The notes beneath the pieces were generated by a model. That model saw only the letters and a program-made list of their open reading frames with translations, made no database searches and was not told where the DNA came from. A DNA stretch of 64,000 nucleotides from Raineya sp. (GTDB lineage Bacteria > Bacteroidota > Bacteroidia > Cytophagales > Thermonemataceae), in NCBI GenBank assembly GCA_025454915.1, contig JALONN010000006.1, forward strand, positions 124,001 through 188,000, read 5' to 3'. Below, piece after piece: positions 26,196 through 35,342 of the stretch (its first letter is position 1; every line of letters starts with the position of its first letter). The translations under genes were made by a program, and so were the position numbers.

Positions 26196-29100
26196 ATGGA
26201 AACATTAAATGAAAACCTCGCTCGTTATAAGCGAAAATATTATTTCAATTTATTTGTAAAAGGCTCTTTAATTGTATTTGCCCTTACAATTGCTATTTAT
26301 TTACTATTCAGTACAGCAGAACACTTTGGCAGATTTAATTCGTCTATCAGAGGATTTCTGCTTTTTAGTTTTATTGCTACTGCTATATTTTCAATGGCTT
26401 ATTGGGTTGTTATCCCATTGCTCAAGATGTTGAAGGTATCCAAACAAATTTCTGATGAGCAGGCAGCACAACATATTGGCAATTATTTTTCCAACATCAA
26501 CGATAAACTTCTCAATACGCTTCAACTGACGAAAATTGAGCAAAAAAGTGATTTATTGATGGCTGGCATTGAACAAAAAAGTAAAGAATTAAGTGTATTC
26601 TACTTTCCTGATGCCATTGATATTTCTGAAAACAGAAAGTATGTTCGTTATTTTTTGTTGCTTTTACTCCTTGCATTTATTGGTTTTATGATTGGTGGGA
26701 TTAAGTTTTTTACAGAACCCTCCAAACGAATCATCAGATATGGTGATACTTTTGCTGATGAAGCCCCTTTCCAATTTCAACTTCAAAATTCTAAACTAAA
26801 AGCATTTAAAGGGGAAGATTTAAGAATAGACTTAAAACTAAAAGGAAATACTTTACCCAAAGAGGTTTATTTGATAACAGCAGAAGGAAAAATCAAAATG
26901 CAACAAGATGCCAATGGATATTTTTATAATTTCCAAAAGTTACAAAAAGCTGAAAAGTTTAGTTTTGAAGCAGCAGGTTTTAACTCTAATACATATGAGA
27001 TTGAGTTACTGGAACGTCCTAGCCTTCTGAGTTTTAGTGCAAACTTAGTTTATCCTGCTTATCTTGGAAAAACACCTGAAAGTTTAAAGAATATTGGAAA
27101 TTTAGTTGTTCCAGAAGGTACTCAGGTTGAGTGGCAGTTCAATGTAGGAAAAACAGATAGTTTGTTTGTAGCTTTTGAACAAGATAAAACCATAGCAAAA
27201 GCAGAAAAAGAAAGTAACAAATCGTTTGTTTATAGCAAACAGCTCAGAGCCTCACAGAATTATACTGTTCGCCTGAAAAATGAACATAGTGAAAATAAAG
27301 AAAACATCACTTATTATATCAATGTAATTCCTGACCAATACCCTAAAATTGGCATGGAAACTTACAAAGACACAGCTCTTTATAGTTATGTAAGTGTAGG
27401 TGGTAGCATCAGTGATGATTACGGACTTTCTCAGCTTAAATTTTTCTATAGAATTTTAGGAGCTGATGGAAAACCTAAGACAGAGTATAAATCTATGCCT
27501 ATTGGCATACAAGGAGGCTCTGTTGCTCAGAACTTTTACTATGAAATGGATTTAAAATCTCTTAATCTCAAGCCAGGTGAACAAGTTGAGTACTTCTCTC
27601 AGGTTTGGGATAATGATGGTGTCAATGGTGCTAAAAGTGCTAAAACACAAGTTTATCAGTTTAAACTTCCCAATGAAACAGAACTAAGAGACGAAATAGA
27701 TAAAAATGCACAAAAAACTGCTTCTCAGCTAGATAAAACTTTACAAAAAGCAAAAGAGCTGAAAAATGAAATCAAAGATTTAGATACAAAAATCAAAACT
27801 AAAAAGAATTTAGATTACAACGATCGTAAGCAGATTCAAGATATCTTACAGAAGAAACAAGATTTAGAAGAAGATATCAAGCAACTCCAAGAAATGAATA
27901 AAATGAATGATGAGAAAAAAGAGTTGTTTGAAGACCCTAAAAATGAAGAATTAAAAGAAAAAATGGAGCAGTTACAAAAGCTCATGGATAAGCTCATGGA
28001 TGAAGAAACTAAGAAACTCTATGAAGAACTGGAAAAATTGCTTGAACAACAACGTAATGACCAAAAACTGCAAGAAAATCTGGATAAACTCCTTAACAAA
28101 GAAGAAAACCTAGAAAAAGAACTTGATAGAGCTTTAGAACTGTATAAACAAATGCAGTATGAGCAAAAATTTGAGGATATTAAGAATAATTTAGAGAAAC
28201 TCTCAGAAGAACAACAAAAGCTTTCTGAAGAGACAGAGAAGAGTAATAAAAAAGATGATGCCAAACAACAAGAGCTTCAGAAACAACAAGAAAAGCTCAA
28301 TGAAAAGTTTGAGGACATCAAAAAAGAGATGGATAAAATGGAGAAGATGAATCAGGAGTTGGAAGATAAGAATCCTGAGATGAATATGGAACAGCAAGAA
28401 AAAGAAGTTGATAAAGAGCAGGAAAACAGTTCTGAGCAGTTGAAAAATAAAGACAACAAAAAAGCTGCTCAATCTCAGAAAAAAGCAGCTCAAAAAATGC
28501 AGGAAATGCAACAACAAATGCAACAAATGCAAGAAGAAATGGAGCAAGAAAGTATGGAAGAAGATTTAGATAATCTGAGAAATATTTTAGATAATTTAGT
28601 GAAACTTTCATTCGGACAAGAAGAGTTAATGAAGGAATTCAAAAATGTGAATGTTTCAGACCCTCGATTCATCGAATTAGCTCAGAAACAACTCAAACTC
28701 AGAGATGATGCCAAAATTATAGAAGATAGTTTAACAGCTCTTGCTAAAAGAACACCCCAAATTGAGTCGTATGTTACACGAGAACTCAATGATATGCAGA
28801 AAGCTATGGAAGAGAGTTCTAAAGGAATTAAAGAGCGTAAATTAGGTGTGGCTGCTGGCAAACAGCAATCTGCCATGACTTCCATGAATAACTTAGCTCT
28901 GATGCTTAATAATTCTATGCAACAAATGCAAAATCAGATGAATGCTCAGGGAAAGTCAAGTGGAAAGAAAAAAGGGAAGCAGAAAGGACAAAGTTTAGGC
29001 GAATTGCAAAAAGAATTGGGACAAAAAATACAAGAATTGAAAAAAAGTGGTAAATCGGGTAAACAACTTTCTGAAGAATTAGCTAAATTAGCAGCAAAAC

Positions 29101-29498
29101 AGGAAGCTCTTCGCCGTAAAATGGAAGAGTTGAAAAAGGGAAATCAGATGGATAAGAACGGCGAGAATATGGGACAACAACTGAGTGATTTGATTAAGCA
29201 AATGGAAAAAAATGAGGAAGACTTAATCAATAAACGTATTACTGATCAGTTAATTAAACGACAACAAGAAATAGAAACTCGACTTTTGGAATATGAAAAA
29301 GCTCAAAGAGAAAAAGGTGAAGAAGAAAAAAGAAAGGGAGAAACAGGTAAAGTGAAAGAAAAAAGTATTCCTAAGAACCTTGAGCCTTATACAAAACCCA
29401 AAGAAAAATCAATAGAGATTTTGCGTACAGTCTCACCTGCACTCAATCCCTATTACAAGAAAGAAATAGATAAATACTTTGAGAAAATTGGAAAATAA
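26196..29498 (+). CDS. DUF4175-family membrane-anchored coiled-coil protein, 1100 aa
   Basis: Two membrane helices at the N-terminus (about 18-40 and 52-74) and a third near 150-172 are followed by a large beta-rich, probably periplasmic region (about 180-490). From about 500 to 1060 the protein is almost uninterrupted Gln/Glu/Lys/Met-rich coiled coil (EEQQKLSEETEKSNKKDD, MQQQMQQMQEEMEQESMEED). This layout matches the DUF4175 family of Bacteroidota and Alphaproteobacteria, whose role is not established. The composition makes long open frames on the other strand, which are not genes. It ends 22 bp before the RsbW-like kinase and is probably cotranscribed with it. Confidence 0.85.
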   Translation: METLNENLARYKRKYYFNLFVKGSLIVFALTIAIYLLFSTAEHFGRFNSSIRGFLLFSFIATAIFSMAYWVVIPLLKMLKVSKQISDEQAAQHIGNYFSNINDKLLNTLQLTKIEQKSDLLMAGIEQKSKELSVFYFPDAIDISENRKYVRYFLLLLLLAFIGFMIGGIKFFTEPSKRIIRYGDTFADEAPFQFQLQNSKLKAFKGEDLRIDLKLKGNTLPKEVYLITAEGKIKMQQDANGYFYNFQKLQKAEKFSFEAAGFNSNTYEIELLERPSLLSFSANLVYPAYLGKTPESLKNIGNLVVPEGTQVEWQFNVGKTDSLFVAFEQDKTIAKAEKESNKSFVYSKQLRASQNYTVRLKNEHSENKENITYYINVIPDQYPKIGMETYKDTALYSYVSVGGSISDDYGLSQLKFFYRILGADGKPKTEYKSMPIGIQGGSVAQNFYYEMDLKSLNLKPGEQVEYFSQVWDNDGVNGAKSAKTQVYQFKLPNETELRDEIDKNAQKTASQLDKTLQKAKELKNEIKDLDTKIKTKKNLDYNDRKQIQDILQKKQDLEEDIKQLQEMNKMNDEKKELFEDPKNEELKEKMEQLQKLMDKLMDEETKKLYEELEKLLEQQRNDQKLQENLDKLLNKEENLEKELDRALELYKQMQYEQKFEDIKNNLEKLSEEQQKLSEETEKSNKKDDAKQQELQKQQEKLNEKFEDIKKEMDKMEKMNQELEDKNPEMNMEQQEKEVDKEQENSSEQLKNKDNKKAAQSQKKAAQKMQEMQQQMQQMQEEMEQESMEEDLDNLRNILDNLVKLSFGQEELMKEFKNVNVSDPRFIELAQKQLKLRDDAKIIEDSLTALAKRTPQIESYVTRELNDMQKAMEESSKGIKERKLGVAAGKQQSAMTSMNNLALMLNNSMQQMQNQMNAQGKSSGKKKGKQKGQSLGELQKELGQKIQELKKSGKSGKQLSEELAKLAAKQEALRRKMEELKKGNQMDKNGENMGQQLSDLIKQMEKNEEDLINKRITDQLIKRQQEIETRLLEYEKAQREKGEEEKRKGETGKVKEKSIPKNLEPYTKPKEKSIEILRTVSPALNPYYKKEIDKYFEKIGK

Positions 29499-29520
29499 AC
29501 CCACACATATTGCAAATAAG

Positions 29521-29922
29521 ATGGAGTCCATTAGCTTGCAGATACCTTCTCTGCCAGAAAATATTCGTATTGTTGAGAGTTTTATAGATAATGTGAAAGA
29601 GCAATACAACATAGATGACGATATTTATGGTAATATACTCATTGCCATTACTGAGGCTGTAAACAATGCTATTCAGCATGGTAATAAGTGTAATCCGTCC
29701 AAAAATGTAGTATTATCACTACAGCTTATGGACGATGCCGTTCGTTTTACTGTAAAAGATGAAGGAGTTGGTTTTGATTTTCATCATATTCCAGATCCTG
29801 TATCTCCTGAAAATCTAGATAAGATTGGTGGTAGAGGTGTATTTCTTATCAAACATTTGGCTGATGAGGTTCACTTCAAAGATAGTGGTAGAGAAGTAGA
29901 AATGATATTTTACGTAAATTAA
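29521..29922 (+). CDS. Anti-sigma regulatory factor, RsbW/SpoIIAB-like serine kinase
   Basis: 133 aa from the ATG at 29521; a TTG at 29479 overlaps the upstream gene and is less likely. The GHKL ATPase core is seen as AITEAVNNAIQHGNK (N box), VKDEGVGFDF (G1) and GGRGVFLIKHLADEVHF (G2). Such proteins phosphorylate an STAS antagonist and bind a sigma factor or another target. The SpoIIE phosphatase at 6723 is the natural counterpart in this window, but no STAS-domain protein is visible here. A strong terminator follows immediately. Confidence 0.88.
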   Translation: MESISLQIPSLPENIRIVESFIDNVKEQYNIDDDIYGNILIAITEAVNNAIQHGNKCNPSKNVVLSLQLMDDAVRFTVKDEGVGFDFHHIPDPVSPENLDKIGGRGVFLIKHLADEVHFKDSGREVEMIFYVN

Positions 29923-29949
29923 AACTGTTAGAATTCTAACAGTTTTTTT
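29921..29949 (+). terminator. Rho-independent terminator after the RsbW-like gene
   Basis: AAAACTGTTAG - AATT - CTAACAGTTTT, running into a T7 stretch. The stem begins on the last bases of the stop codon. Confidence 0.9.
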
Positions 29950-30027
29950 CTAAATAATCAGATTTTCTAATTCAATTTCTTATTTTTTAGAAAATATTAC
30001 TCTAAATTTGGAACAATTCATAGGTAT

Positions 30028-30047
30028 TTCAAATTTATTAATTTGAA
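30028..30047. promoter_or_regulatory. Inverted repeat in the nuoE leader (operator candidate)
   Basis: TTCAAATTTATTAATTTGAA is a perfect 8+8 palindrome with a 4-bp centre, 22 bp before the nuoE ATG. It lies 17 bp after a TAnnTTTG match (TAAATTTG, 30003-30010), so it would overlap the transcription start. Function unproven. Confidence 0.35.
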
Positions 30048-30069
30048 CATTTAATTCTAATTTCGACGT

Positions 30070-30612
30070 ATGGGTGCTTTTCATGCCAATAAAGACAGAC
30101 AATATCATCAGAATCCACAATTTTCTGAGCAGAGACTCAAAGAAGTTCAAGAAATCATAAGCCATTATCCTGAAGGAAAACAAAAGTCTGCCATATTACC
30201 TGTTTTACATATTGCACAAACCGAGTTTGGCTGGATGAGTGCAAATGTGATGGATTATGTAGCTCAATTGCTTAATATAAAACCCATTGAGGTCTATGAA
30301 GTAGCAACATTTTATACAATGTTTCATTTAGAACCTGTCGGGAAATACGTATTGGAAGTTTGTCGTACAGGACCTTGTATGATTTGTGGAGCAGATGAAA
30401 TATTCGAATATTTAAAGAAAAAGCTTGGTGTAGAGCTTAATGAAGTTTCTGCTGATGGCAGATTTACCATTAAAGCTGTGGAATGTTTGGCTGCATGTGG
30501 AGGTGCTCCATGTTTACAGGTAAAACTTAAATCGGAAGATGGGATTTATAAATACTACGAAAATCTAACTCCTGAAAAAATAGATGAACTTATTGAAAAA
30601 GAATGGATATAA
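30070..30612 (+). CDS. nuoE: NADH-quinone oxidoreductase subunit E (thioredoxin-like [2Fe-2S] subunit)
   Basis: 180 aa. A helical bundle N-terminus (SAILPVLHIAQTEFGWMSANVMDYVAQLL) is followed by EVATFYTMFHLEPVG and the four cluster ligands: CRTGPC (Cys-x4-Cys, residues about 97-102) and CLAACGGAPC (Cys-x3-Cys, from about residue 140). Complex I subunit E passes electrons near NuoF. Here it stands alone, as no nuoF or other nuo gene is in the window. Either the operon is broken up or this subunit serves a different NAD-linked dehydrogenase or hydrogenase. Confidence 0.92.
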   Translation: MGAFHANKDRQYHQNPQFSEQRLKEVQEIISHYPEGKQKSAILPVLHIAQTEFGWMSANVMDYVAQLLNIKPIEVYEVATFYTMFHLEPVGKYVLEVCRTGPCMICGADEIFEYLKKKLGVELNEVSADGRFTIKAVECLAACGGAPCLQVKLKSEDGIYKYYENLTPEKIDELIEKEWI

Positions 30613-30642
30613 AAAAGCTCGCAATAAGCGAGCTTTTTATTT
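30612..30642. terminator. Bidirectional terminator between nuoE and the MORN-type gene
   Basis: AAAAAGCTCGC - AATAA - GCGAGCTTTTT with a T-rich 3' end (TATTTTT) on the plus side and A-rich on the other. It starts on the nuoE stop codon. Confidence 0.88.
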
Positions 30643-30646
30643 TTAT

Positions 30647-31438
30647 TTAATTCTGAATGATTCTGCCATTTTCGTCATATTCTCTAATTTGAGGTGGCTC
30701 TGCATTTTTATCATACCAGTTTTTACTATATGTAATTTCTTTTTTTCTCTTTCCATTGGTATGATACTCAACCCATAAGCCTACTTTTATGCCATTTTGA
30801 TAGCTTCCTTTGATGGCTAAATTCCCATTCGGATGATATAAATAGTATACTCCATCCTCTTTACCATCTTTGATAGGAATTACTTCTTTTAGCTTTTTAC
30901 GTTGTTCATCATAATACTGAACTTTGGAATCTTTTAAAAAACCTCTATTGTATTTAACTTTCTCAGTCATGATAAAATCTCTATCCAATACATCATTTCC
31001 AAATTTTTCCCATCTACCATGTTTTACTCCTATATAAAAAAAGCCCTCTTCTATCACTTTATTATCTCTCATTTTTTTATAAGGACCATGCAAAATTTTA
31101 TTGTCATCCATATCTAGTTTCTGATAATTGGACATATAAATTCTTTTTTTACTTGGATTATATGAGTAAATCTCTTCTATATATTTATTAGGCTGTTCAT
31201 TTACTGTCAGGTAATGAAAAACCTCTGTAATAGATCCATTTTTGATAAATGTTTTGCGGGTTTTTTTTCCATAGAAAACATTTTTTTTAGGCTTAGCTTC
31301 TTTAACTGTCTTTTTTTCTTTGGGCATTTTTATCTTCAAATCTGGAACAGTATCTGTTTCTAAAGGGTTTGTATCCAAATCCTGAGCATACAAATTCAAA
31401 GAAGCAAAAGCACATATTAATACAAATATAATTCTCAT
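30647..31438 (-). CDS. Secreted MORN-repeat / YwqK-like protein
   Basis: 263 aa with a signal peptide (ASLNLYAQD). After a Lys/Pro-rich linker (about 30-55) come repeated Gly-x-Tyr/Trp hairpins: KILHGPYKKMRDNKVIEEGFF, GVKHGRWEKF, GKEDGVYYLYHPNGNLAIKGSYQ and GIKVGLWVEYHTNGKRKKE. These are MORN-type repeats as in proteins annotated 'toxin-antitoxin system YwqK family antitoxin'. In Bacteroidota such secreted proteins are abundant and the antitoxin name is not informative. Likely a periplasmic or surface binding protein. Confidence 0.82.
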   Translation of the reverse strand: MRIIFVLICAFASLNLYAQDLDTNPLETDTVPDLKIKMPKEKKTVKEAKPKKNVFYGKKTRKTFIKNGSITEVFHYLTVNEQPNKYIEEIYSYNPSKKRIYMSNYQKLDMDDNKILHGPYKKMRDNKVIEEGFFYIGVKHGRWEKFGNDVLDRDFIMTEKVKYNRGFLKDSKVQYYDEQRKKLKEVIPIKDGKEDGVYYLYHPNGNLAIKGSYQNGIKVGLWVEYHTNGKRKKEITYSKNWYDKNAEPPQIREYDENGRIIQN

Positions 31439-31449
31439 AGTTATGAATG

Positions 31450-32943
31450 TTATTTAGCTTTCATACGTAATTTAATATCTATATATTCATAGATATATGC
31501 CACAATAGAGAATATTAAGAATATCATGGCAAGAGATTTAGAGAAGAATAAGCTACTGGTTATCAGAATAAAAATAAACATAATTACTCCCAAATTTCTA
31601 AACAAACTCATATAAATCAGAATAGGGCGTGTTTGCGAAAGAAGAATATTTGCTCTTTCCAAATACTGATTAATTTTTAATCCTAAACTTTGTAATCTTT
31701 TTCTAAGATTTATCTGTACCTCTTCATCGCCCAAACCCTGTAATACCAAATTATGAACTTCCTCTTCTTTATCATTAAAATTTCGTGCCAAACGTACCAA
31801 GTTATCAATTTCTTCTGTCATTTTAGTATAACGAAGCCGTGATGCAATTACAGAAAGGAAGAATAAAGCACAAAAAAGCGTTTCTATTGTAATAAGCATT
31901 ATCAAATTACTGGGTTGAATGAGTTTTTGCCAATTTAAAGAAGCTTCTTTTAGCTTAAATAGGACAATATTATCGAATAATTCCATGGCTTCCTCCCAAA
32001 AAATACGCATTTCTGTTGTTCTAACGAGTGGTACAGCCTGTTGCTTAGCAGTAGTTTTTGTGCTATCTGTTTTGTTAGTATTGAGAACAATTGTGCTTTT
32101 TTCTTCAACTAAAGGTTCATTATTAATTTTAACACTTTTAGTCAAAAAGTCTTGTCTTTCACTTATCGTATAGTTAAAACGTTCCGAAGCAATGATTGAC
32201 AAAAAGCCTGAAAAAGCCAAAGCTCCAAACATAACGCTTTCAAGGATATAAGCTTCCACCCTTGAATGTTCATTACGAAGTCTTCCTTCGACTTTAATAA
32301 TTTCCAAATCGTTTCTATCTATCTGATAATCAAATGTATTAAAGAATAGCGATTTATCAATTAAGGTGGATGTATCTAAATCTTGTTCACTTGAAGAGCG
32401 TTTGGTTAACTTTTTGACCCATTTGCCCAATGGTATAGGGTCTGCAATGGGTATGGAAACAAATTCTTCTTCATGCTCTTTGGAAACTCTTATACTAATG
32501 AAGGATAAAAACACCATAATACCAGCATAAACCAAAAAAACCAAAAAATACGCTGCATATTGAGACCCATCCTGACGAACCCCAACAAAAGAATGGTAAA
32601 AATTTTGCTCTCTGATAATATTTGCAATAATATATGTAACTGATACTACATTAAATATTCTAAATGCAATGGACAACAAAGAAACCTTTTCTTCATAAAA
32701 GCCCTCTCGTAAAAAATCGTATTTTTTCTTGAGGTTATTAAATCTGCGTAAAATCCAAAAAATAGTGATAGCTGTAATAACTACTTGTTCTACAACAAAC
32801 AGTATAAAATCCTCTGTTTCATGAACTGGTTTTACACGCCAACGGTATATACCCATTGTACACCAACGCAAGAACATATCCACAATAAAAGGCAGATAAT
32901 AGAAATGCACAACTTTTGTTTCCTCACGAACGGGAGCACTCAT
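31450..32943 (-). CDS. Hypothetical polytopic membrane protein, 497 aa
   Basis: Not recognised. Membrane segments are predicted at about 48-65, 90-108, 132-152, 240-262, 365-387 and a tight C-terminal pair at about 448-490. Two soluble loops are visible: an acidic/basic one at about 160-230 and one at about 265-345 with Thr/Lys-rich low complexity (NTNKTDSTKTTAKQQ). A helical, RhoGAP-unlike region (EEIDNLVRLARNFNDKEEEVHNLVLQGLGDEEVQINLRKRL) precedes the last pair. A CAAATCTA (32962-32969) is a reverse-strand TAnnTTTG match 19 bp upstream, giving a short leader. Upstream of the MORN gene on the same strand, 12 bp apart, so probably an operon. Confidence 0.72.
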   Translation of the reverse strand: MSAPVREETKVVHFYYLPFIVDMFLRWCTMGIYRWRVKPVHETEDFILFVVEQVVITAITIFWILRRFNNLKKKYDFLREGFYEEKVSLLSIAFRIFNVVSVTYIIANIIREQNFYHSFVGVRQDGSQYAAYFLVFLVYAGIMVFLSFISIRVSKEHEEEFVSIPIADPIPLGKWVKKLTKRSSSEQDLDTSTLIDKSLFFNTFDYQIDRNDLEIIKVEGRLRNEHSRVEAYILESVMFGALAFSGFLSIIASERFNYTISERQDFLTKSVKINNEPLVEEKSTIVLNTNKTDSTKTTAKQQAVPLVRTTEMRIFWEEAMELFDNIVLFKLKEASLNWQKLIQPSNLIMLITIETLFCALFFLSVIASRLRYTKMTEEIDNLVRLARNFNDKEEEVHNLVLQGLGDEEVQINLRKRLQSLGLKINQYLERANILLSQTRPILIYMSLFRNLGVIMFIFILITSSLFFSKSLAMIFLIFSIVAYIYEYIDIKLRMKAK

Positions 32944-33026
32944 AAGATATTAGTTTTTTTGCAAATCTAATCATAAACTTGCAAACAGAAAAGAAGTCTT
33001 TTGTTAAAACTTTACTATCAAAAAAA

Positions 33027-33629
33027 ATGGCTTTACAATATATCTTTGAACTTTTAGGAACATACTTTTTTGCTATATCTGGAGCATTGGCTCTTGAAAA
33101 TAAGGAGCAAGACATGTTTGGAGCTGCTTTCATGGGCTTTATTACAGCTATTGGTGGGGGTAGTCTTCGTGATATTTTACTAGGAAGTTATCCACTTGTC
33201 TGGATTGGTGACATTAATTTTTTTTATGCAATTTTAGCTGGAATTCTTACATCATTTGTTGCTTGGAATTTTGTCCGGAAGCTCAAAAGAACTTTTTTAT
33301 TATTTGACACCGTTGGAATAGGTTTCTTCACAATATTGGGTGTTGAGAAAGCTCTTAGAATGGGTGTACGCCCTGAAATTGCTGCTATCATGGGTATGTT
33401 TACGGCTGTAATGGGTGGGGTTATTAGAGATACCTTAAGTAATGAGGTACCTGTTTTATTCAGAAAAGAAATTTATGCAACTGCCTGTCTTTCAGGAGCT
33501 ATTGTATATTTACTTTTGTATTATTTTGGACTTGAAAGAGAGTGGAATCTCTTGATTTCCAGTTCTGTAATCATTACTATTCGCTTACTTGCAGTTCGTT
33601 ACAAACTGAGCCTACCAACATTGCGTTAG
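33027..33629 (+). CDS. TRIC-channel / UPF0126-family membrane protein
   Basis: 200 aa from the ATG at 33027; a TTG at 32979 would add a basic 16-residue tail and is less likely. Two repeats of three helices are visible, each ending with the Gly-Gly-x-x-Arg-Asp signature: AIGGGSLRDILLG (about 40-52) and VMGGVIRDTLSNEVP (about 129-143). Prokaryotic TRIC proteins are trimeric potassium/sodium channels. It is a lone gene divergent from the 31450 gene and convergent with the 33633 gene (3-bp gap). Confidence 0.9.
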   Translation: MALQYIFELLGTYFFAISGALALENKEQDMFGAAFMGFITAIGGGSLRDILLGSYPLVWIGDINFFYAILAGILTSFVAWNFVRKLKRTFLLFDTVGIGFFTILGVEKALRMGVRPEIAAIMGMFTAVMGGVIRDTLSNEVPVLFRKEIYATACLSGAIVYLLLYYFGLEREWNLLISSSVIITIRLLAVRYKLSLPTLR

Positions 33630-33632
33630 GTA

Positions 33633-34178
33633 TCAATTCATATAAATAGGTACTCCTGTATGAATTTCTTTGATAGAGTAGTCTTCATTAAAAATAATAA
33701 AATATGTGTATTTTTTACCCATATTATGAGGTGAAGCCGAAACTTCTATTGTGACTGTATTTTTATAAAACTTAGAGAAATAAATCAAATAATGAAACTC
33801 TTTAACAGCTTTATTCTCTTTCAAAATCTTCTTTTTTAGTTTTTTAATATAAAAGCCTTCTTTTGAACCTTCTTTGGGGTAATCTGCTTGGAAAACCCGC
33901 ATAGAATCTTCAACTTTTTTTAAAAGTTTTTTATATGGAGAATTGCTTCCATATATCCTTCCACATGGAGCGTCAATAGCATATTTTCTTTGTAATAATT
34001 TGCATAATTCTACTTCTTGAGGAACAGTATAAAAGTTATAAATGTAAATTCTATTTGTTCTATATTTTTTATTGATGCTATCTTTTACATATTTATAAAC
34101 ATTTAAATAGGCTTTGTCTTGAGCCTTCACATTTATAAAAGCTAATATACTAAAACAAAATATTATAGTTGTTTTCAT
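33633..34178 (-). CDS. Hypothetical secreted protein, 181 aa
   Basis: Unknown family. Signal peptide about 1-19 (AFINVKAQD). The mature protein has Tyr/Lys-rich helices, one conserved-looking Cys pair (LCKLLQRKYAIDAPCGRIYG) and a beta-rich C-terminus (FHYLIYFSKFYKNTVTIEVSASP, YTYFIIFNEDYSIKEIHTG). It is 11 bp downstream of the glycosyltransferase on the same strand, so it may be cotranscribed. Confidence 0.68.
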   Translation of the reverse strand: MKTTIIFCFSILAFINVKAQDKAYLNVYKYVKDSINKKYRTNRIYIYNFYTVPQEVELCKLLQRKYAIDAPCGRIYGSNSPYKKLLKKVEDSMRVFQADYPKEGSKEGFYIKKLKKKILKENKAVKEFHYLIYFSKFYKNTVTIEVSASPHNMGKKYTYFIIFNEDYSIKEIHTGVPIYMN

Positions 34179-34189
34179 ACATTTTACAT

Positions 34190-35272
34190 TTAAGTGTACT
34201 TTCTACCCTTCCAAAATACCTGAAATGGTAACAGATAATAGATTATTAAAACAAGTATTAGTAAATTCGTATAGAGCTCATATACAATAATATACATCCA
34301 TATAATTTTCTCTTTTATTTTATTAATAAATGATAAAATCAATATACTTTGAAAAACCATTTTAGTAATCCAAATACCTAAAATGGTTTGCCATTGTTCA
34401 GGATTTGTAAAAAAGGCACATAAAAGGCTCAAAATAAACATCAATCTAATCAATATATACATTTTAGCATACCAAGGAGCTTTAATAGCTCCTTTCATCC
34501 ATCGTTTGCGTTGATGTAAAAGCCCTAAAAAAGTATCCGTAGGCATAGAATAAGCTTTTACGTCCTGTTCAACAATATTTATAAAACTACCTTTTTGTTT
34601 TATAACAGCCTGTAAAAGAGAAAAATCTTCTACAATGCTGGGGGATAGCTTCTCATAACCACCTGTTTTAAGATACATTTCTTTTTTGATAGCCATGTTA
34701 TTTCCCATGGCTGTTGTGTACAAATTAAAATCTGAAAATATTTTGGCTACTCCCAATGTAAAAGACCATTCTATAGCTTGTAAAGCATTATCTTTAATCC
34801 ATGTAAAGCCTGTTATTAAATCTTTATCTCTCCCAATTTCCAACATATTCAGTAGCCAGTTAGGTTGCTGACAAATATCTGCATCTGTAAAAAACAACCA
34901 CTCCCCTGTAGCTTGATGAGCTAACTGAGCGAGTACATTTGCTTTGCCAACAGCATTTCCTATATTTTCAGAAATGTGGATAAGTTGAAATTTCGGTTTA
35001 TCACAGATGAAGTTTTCCACAATTTCGACTGTTTTATCTGTGGACAAGTCATTTCCAATTAAGATTTGCAGTTTATGGTGTGGATAATTCAGATTATTCA
35101 ACGATTCTAAACAAGCTAATATATTTTTTTCCTCATTCCTGACAGCAACCAAAATAGATATGGTGGGTAAATTATCTAAAGCAACACTTTGATTTTTCTT
35201 TTGGAAAAGAAAAAAACAGGTAATATCTATGATAATGACAAGGCTTGAAATCAAAAAAAAAGAAAACAGCAT
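34190..35272 (-). CDS. Membrane glycosyltransferase, family 2
   Basis: 360 aa. An N-terminal anchor helix (about 3-20) is followed by the GT-A fold: ISILVAVRNEEKNI (nucleotide-sugar binding), IGNDLSTDKT, FFTDADICQQPNW (DxD metal motif) and HQRKRWMKGA (Q/RxxRW motif of processive GT2 enzymes). Three to four C-terminal helices follow (about 265-350). It is similar to hopene-associated or polysaccharide GT2 proteins. The donor and acceptor cannot be named. No other polysaccharide gene is adjacent. Confidence 0.88.
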   Translation of the reverse strand: MLFSFFLISSLVIIIDITCFFLFQKKNQSVALDNLPTISILVAVRNEEKNILACLESLNNLNYPHHKLQILIGNDLSTDKTVEIVENFICDKPKFQLIHISENIGNAVGKANVLAQLAHQATGEWLFFTDADICQQPNWLLNMLEIGRDKDLITGFTWIKDNALQAIEWSFTLGVAKIFSDFNLYTTAMGNNMAIKKEMYLKTGGYEKLSPSIVEDFSLLQAVIKQKGSFINIVEQDVKAYSMPTDTFLGLLHQRKRWMKGAIKAPWYAKMYILIRLMFILSLLCAFFTNPEQWQTILGIWITKMVFQSILILSFINKIKEKIIWMYIIVYELYTNLLILVLIIYYLLPFQVFWKGRKYT

Positions 35273-35310
35273 GCAACAGATTTAAAAGTCAAATGTAGTT
35301 TTTTACAATA

Positions 35311-35338
35311 AAAAATCCCACTTTCATAAGTGGGATTT
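35311..35338 (-). terminator. Terminator downstream of trhO
   Basis: AAATCCCACTT - loop TCAT - AAGTGGGATTT; on the minus strand it is followed by a T run. It lies 5 bp after the trhO stop codon. Confidence 0.88.
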
Positions 35339-35342
35339 GATT

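Noticed and set aside
28019..28885. Several antisense ORFs within the DUF4175 coiled coil
   Set aside because: They mirror repetitive Gln/Glu/Lys codons (Leu/Phe/Ser-rich on the reverse strand).
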